This document shows, piece by piece, positions 61,915 to 64,000 of a DNA stretch of 64,000 nt (position 1 is the stretch's first letter; the number at the start of each line of letters is the position of its first letter). The stretch lies in contig NZ_AORV01000028.1 of the NCBI RefSeq assembly GCF_000350485.1, positions 1 to 64,000 on the forward strand, in the 5' to 3' direction. Under the pieces are notes generated by a model. The model was not told the DNA's origin. It worked only from the letters and a program-made list of their open reading frames with translations, and searched no databases. A program made the translations under genes and the position numbers. The DNA comes from Ruminiclostridium cellobioparum subsp. termitidis CT1112. Lineage in GTDB: Bacteria; Bacillota; Clostridia; Acetivibrionales; DSM-1351.

Positions 61915-62068
61915 ACTTATTCACCTGACTTTCCACTCTGGTTTTAGCCGGTTGTATTATTTGCACCGGCTTTTTATCATAAGGCTTGTTTACAAAAAAC
62001 AGTACTATAAAAATGATTGATAAAACTGCAAAAAATAGTAATTCCAACACTCTATTTCTTTGATTCAT
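61889..62068 (-). CDS. Small single-pass membrane protein (59 aa)
   Basis: The protein starts MNQRNRVLELLFFAVLSIIF and has one membrane helix (residues 8-27), then a basic/polar tail with VQIIQPAKTRVESQVNK. A ribosome binding site AAAGGAG lies rather far (about 13 bases) from ATG 62068. The gene overlaps its neighbours on both sides (17 and 26 bases), so it is clearly part of the M23-MinD operon. SAF-domain-like or pilus-assembly small proteins occupy this place in some clusters; not assigned. Confidence 0.6.
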   Translation of the reverse strand: MNQRNRVLELLFFAVLSIIFIVLFFVNKPYDKKPVQIIQPAKTRVESQVNKYDAVSVQP

Positions 62069-63104
62069 TTTTTTTCGGTTCTCCTTTCTTGTCAGGCTTT
62101 TTTTCATCTTCATCATCCGGCTCGGAAGGTATTGTATCTATTGTTATATGCGATATTTTGGAGATGTTTTTAATATATGATGCATCTCTTGCAACTACGC
62201 TGTAAGTTCCGGAACCTAAGTTTTCAAAGGTATATGTCTTGCTTTGTGTGTTTGTCCAGCTCGATCCGCCATCTAAACTTATGTCATATCCCCGTTCTCT
62301 CCCTCCTTTTATCTTGACTGTAATACTTCCTGTAGGTTCGGAACCCGAGCTGTCGCTGTGCGTACATGAAATTTCAACCGGTATTGGATCAATATAAAGC
62401 TTTGGGTCAACAGGAGTTGCACCTCCATACGAACTCCCCTCCCTAACCTCAAAATGAAGGTGATGTCCCGTTGAGGTACCTGGATAATAATCATATGGTT
62501 TACCCTCCTCCTTTTTAGGCTCACCGCCTTCTGATGCAATAACATCTCCCTGCTTTACCTTGCTGTCAGGTATTGCATGAATGGCAGACAGATGAAGATA
62601 TCTGGTAAAGAACTGTCTTCCGTCTACATTGTGATAGATGGTAACATACATTCCCGCTTCATCATTAAAACCTAAATCATACACCTGACCGTCTGCAATG
62701 GAATAAACGTTTGAATGCCATTCCGAATTAAAATCCTGTCCCCAATGTGGTCTTGATATGCCAAGGACAGGGTGAGGGACGGGGGTCGCACTGAACCCCC
62801 TGCTGCCGGTTGTCCCATCACTGGGGTACGAATAAAATCCACCCCGGTCTATTACTTTATTCTCCGGTTTAATATAGTCCCTATATTTATCCTGGGCATT
62901 TTCTATGGTTGTTCTTTCATATCCGGATAATCCAAGTTTGCTGGATAGAAAGTCAATAGGAGCCATTAGAACATATGCAAATATACAAACAACAAAGAAT
63001 AATAAAAAGACTGGTATCAGAATGCTTATTAATAAACCTTTTCGCCCTTCCTTGGATGACAGTACCTGGACTGCCGCTTTAATCAGTGCGGGATTTATAG
63101 CCAT
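62052..63104 (-). CDS. M23 family metallopeptidase, membrane-anchored
   Basis: This 350-residue protein starts MAINPALIKAAVQVLSSKEG, has one membrane helix (LISILIPVFLLFFVVCIFAY, about 24-50), and an extracellular M23/LytM domain with zinc ligands in SRPHWGQDFNSEW and STGHHLHFEVREG. A C-terminal beta domain (GYDISLDGGSSWTNT) and a Lys/Glu/Pro-rich tail follow. Enzymes like this open peptidoglycan for conjugation machinery in Gram-positive ICEs. GGAGGTG lies upstream of ATG 63104. It heads the tight operon of three overlapping genes. Confidence 0.87.
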   Translation of the reverse strand: MAINPALIKAAVQVLSSKEGRKGLLISILIPVFLLFFVVCIFAYVLMAPIDFLSSKLGLSGYERTTIENAQDKYRDYIKPENKVIDRGGFYSYPSDGTTGSRGFSATPVPHPVLGISRPHWGQDFNSEWHSNVYSIADGQVYDLGFNDEAGMYVTIYHNVDGRQFFTRYLHLSAIHAIPDSKVKQGDVIASEGGEPKKEEGKPYDYYPGTSTGHHLHFEVREGSSYGGATPVDPKLYIDPIPVEISCTHSDSSGSEPTGSITVKIKGGRERGYDISLDGGSSWTNTQSKTYTFENLGSGTYSVVARDASYIKNISKISHITIDTIPSEPDDEDEKKPDKKGEPKKNESKK

Positions 63105-63128
63105 TTTTGAAATCACCTCCAAAAAATT

Positions 63129-63158
63129 AGAGCTGATAGGAAAAATCCTATCAGCTCT
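63129..63158 (-). terminator. Rho-independent terminator after the MNT-HEPN genes
   Basis: AGAGCTGATAGGA and TCCTATCAGCTCT form a perfect 13-bp stem. On the minus strand it is followed by AATTTTTTGG, and on the plus strand by TTTAAAT. It separates the HEPN gene from the M23 operon. Confidence 0.8.
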
Positions 63159-63178
63159 TTTAAATCAACCTATATCAA

Positions 63179-63580
63179 TTAAATTTCCGGCTCTTCATCG
63201 CCTTCATCTTCTACTGCTGCCTGTTCAAGCACCCGATATTTATCTAATATATCACTGCAATACTCCCTTAATTGCGGTATATCCTCATTAACGGCTTCCC
63301 ATACTATTGTAGCATTTATATCCCCATACTTATGTGCCATGATATTTCTCATACCCTTTATATTTCGCCAAGGAACACCGCCATATGACTCTTTAAAGTC
63401 ATCAGTTAAATTACCTGATAATTCACCAATTTGAAGGATACACATGGCAACTGCATTTCTATATATGGAATTAGATTTGAAAACTTCAAAAGAGTCTCCA
63501 AAGTAAGTTTGTGTATGAAAAATTTCATTACAGTAATCAACTATATGTTTTAATATGTCAATATTTCTTTCACTGCTCAT
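63179..63580 (-). CDS. HEPN-domain toxin of MNT-HEPN pair (DUF86 type)
   Basis: This 133-residue helical protein has the HEPN RNase motif R-x4-H-x-Y in KGMRNIMAHKYGDIN, and ICILQIGELSGNLTDDFK typical of DUF86 (HepT). HEPN toxins cleave RNA and are held in check by AMPylation of the motif Tyr by the paired nucleotidyltransferase. The start at 63580 (MSSERNIDIL) overlaps the MNT stop by 11 bases; GGAGG is somewhat distant (12 bases). It is the second gene of the pair, as usual. Confidence 0.85.
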   Translation of the reverse strand: MSSERNIDILKHIVDYCNEIFHTQTYFGDSFEVFKSNSIYRNAVAMCILQIGELSGNLTDDFKESYGGVPWRNIKGMRNIMAHKYGDINATIVWEAVNEDIPQLREYCSDILDKYRVLEQAAVEDEGDEEPEI

Positions 63581-63869
63581 AAAGAATGATTTCCTCCATT
63601 CTGATTTTGTTAAGAAACTGCTCATTAAGACTTTCAGTAGTCAATACGTCCACCCTGGCAGCAAGCTTTTCCTCCAGATCAAGATGGAAGCCTGAGAGTT
63701 GAAATAGCCCTTTTAATCGGCCTTTATCAATTCTTAAATCTATATCACTATTATACCCTGCCTCACCTCTCGCATATGAACCAAACAGAGTTACCCTTTC
63801 CACTCCGTACATATGAGCTACTTCTTTAACCACTGCTTTAATCTCTTCTATTGAATAAATTCTATCCAT
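63570..63869 (-). CDS. MNT-domain nucleotidyltransferase antitoxin
   Basis: This 99-residue minimal nucleotidyltransferase has the catalytic motif VTLFGSYARGEAGYNSDIDL, matching GSx10DxD, and the third acidic position in RVDVLTTE. GAGGTGG precedes ATG 63869. It overlaps the HEPN gene by 11 bases, giving a complete MNT-HEPN toxin-antitoxin module, which would stabilise the mobile region. Confidence 0.87.
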   Translation of the reverse strand: MDRIYSIEEIKAVVKEVAHMYGVERVTLFGSYARGEAGYNSDIDLRIDKGRLKGLFQLSGFHLDLEEKLAARVDVLTTESLNEQFLNKIRMEEIILYEQ

Positions 63870-63937
63870 AAATATTCCACCTCATTATAATTTTACAATA
63901 TTTTATTCCTATTTGGAATATTGCCAAAAATATAAAG

Positions 63938-64000
63938 CTATTTTCCACCGGCTTTACCGAAGTATTTCATTTTATATTCGGATAATTCAAAATCTACCTG
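63938..64000 (-). CDS. C-terminal end of an unknown gene (partial, off the right edge)
   Basis: A minus-strand frame enters at the right edge and reads QVDFELSEYKMKYFGKAGGK before TAG at 63938-63940. With only 20 codons visible no family can be named. It ends 68 bases before the MNT start. Confidence 0.4.
   Translation of the reverse strand, partial: QVDFELSEYKMKYFGKAGGK

Larger units (their letters stand above)
37664..64000. mobile_element. Accessory mobile region inserted in cotJC (left boundary only)
   Basis: The left boundary is the break in cotJC. Inside lie a large serine recombinase, duplicated repeats, XRE repressors, an IS256-family element, a defence island, and conjugation- or plasmid-like genes (M23 peptidase, MinD-like ATPase). 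The right end is outside the window, so the length exceeds 26 kb. Whether it is one integrative element or several layered insertions cannot be settled here. Confidence 0.6.

Noticed and set aside
1-64000. rRNA or tRNA genes
   Set aside because: No rRNA-like or cloverleaf sequence was noticed; a covariance-model scan would be needed to exclude a tRNA.

Overview
The window looks like chromosome of an anaerobic, spore-forming Clostridia member. Supporting signs are Firmicutes-type ribosome binding sites, low-to-moderate G+C, a split pro-sigma-K gene, a cotJ spore-coat operon, a NiFe carbon monoxide dehydrogenase homologue, and YesM/YesN-controlled carbohydrate genes. A cellulolytic cluster III genus such as Ruminiclostridium is my best guess; this is inference, because no rRNA or tRNA gene is present.

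Region 1 (1-15.5 kb, minus strand) is a plant-polysaccharide sugar locus. It holds a cupin protein, an apiosidase-like DUF4038 glycosidase, a split transketolase, a YesM/YesN two-component system, and an operon of PPC-domain protein, sugar-binding lipoprotein, two permeases and an RraA-like enzyme. A separately terminated GH38 alpha-mannosidase lies upstream. A repeated motif close to TAACTATTTTAAGATATTT lies before both the cupin operon and the transporter operon and is a candidate YesN site.

Region 2 (15.6-27.3 kb) handles peptides and amino acids: an Opp-type transporter, an M42 aminopeptidase, a Cys/Met-metabolism PLP enzyme, a FadR-type GntR regulator, and the threonine dehydrogenase / 2-amino-3-ketobutyrate ligase pair. 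Near-identical 21-bp operators lie before gntR and tdh, and a related palindrome lies before the PLP gene, suggesting one regulon.

Region 3 (27.4-36.2 kb) is a sigK-intervening (skin-like) element. The two halves of pro-sigma-K flank an 8,073-bp element with its own large serine recombinase. Excision across a shared 5-bp core (AAATG) restores a 236-residue pro-sigma-K in frame, and the circle junction would be a near-palindromic attP. The cargo is unusual: an alpha/beta hydrolase, a 63-residue protein, and a CooS-like CO dehydrogenase lacking one C-cluster cysteine, followed by a SsuABC-type ABC transporter.

Region 4 (36.4-37.7 kb) has a repeat-rich coiled-coil gene and cotJA-cotJB. cotJC is cut after about 32 codons.

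Region 5 (37.7-64 kb) is a mobile accessory region that starts inside cotJC and runs off the right edge. It holds a second large serine recombinase beside the junction, duplicated 136-bp hairpin repeats, phage/ICE-like repressors with operators, small membrane genes broken by in-frame TAA codons, and an IS256-family element carrying a regulator as passenger. A defence island follows: an SF1 helicase-nuclease, a NACHT-type NTPase with a C-terminal PD-(D/E)XK domain, and a Gabija pair. The right end has a HTH protein, a MinD-like ATPase, an M23 peptidase and an MNT-HEPN pair. The missing 3' part of cotJC is not visible here, so this may be a second sporulation-gene-interrupting element or a decayed insertion.
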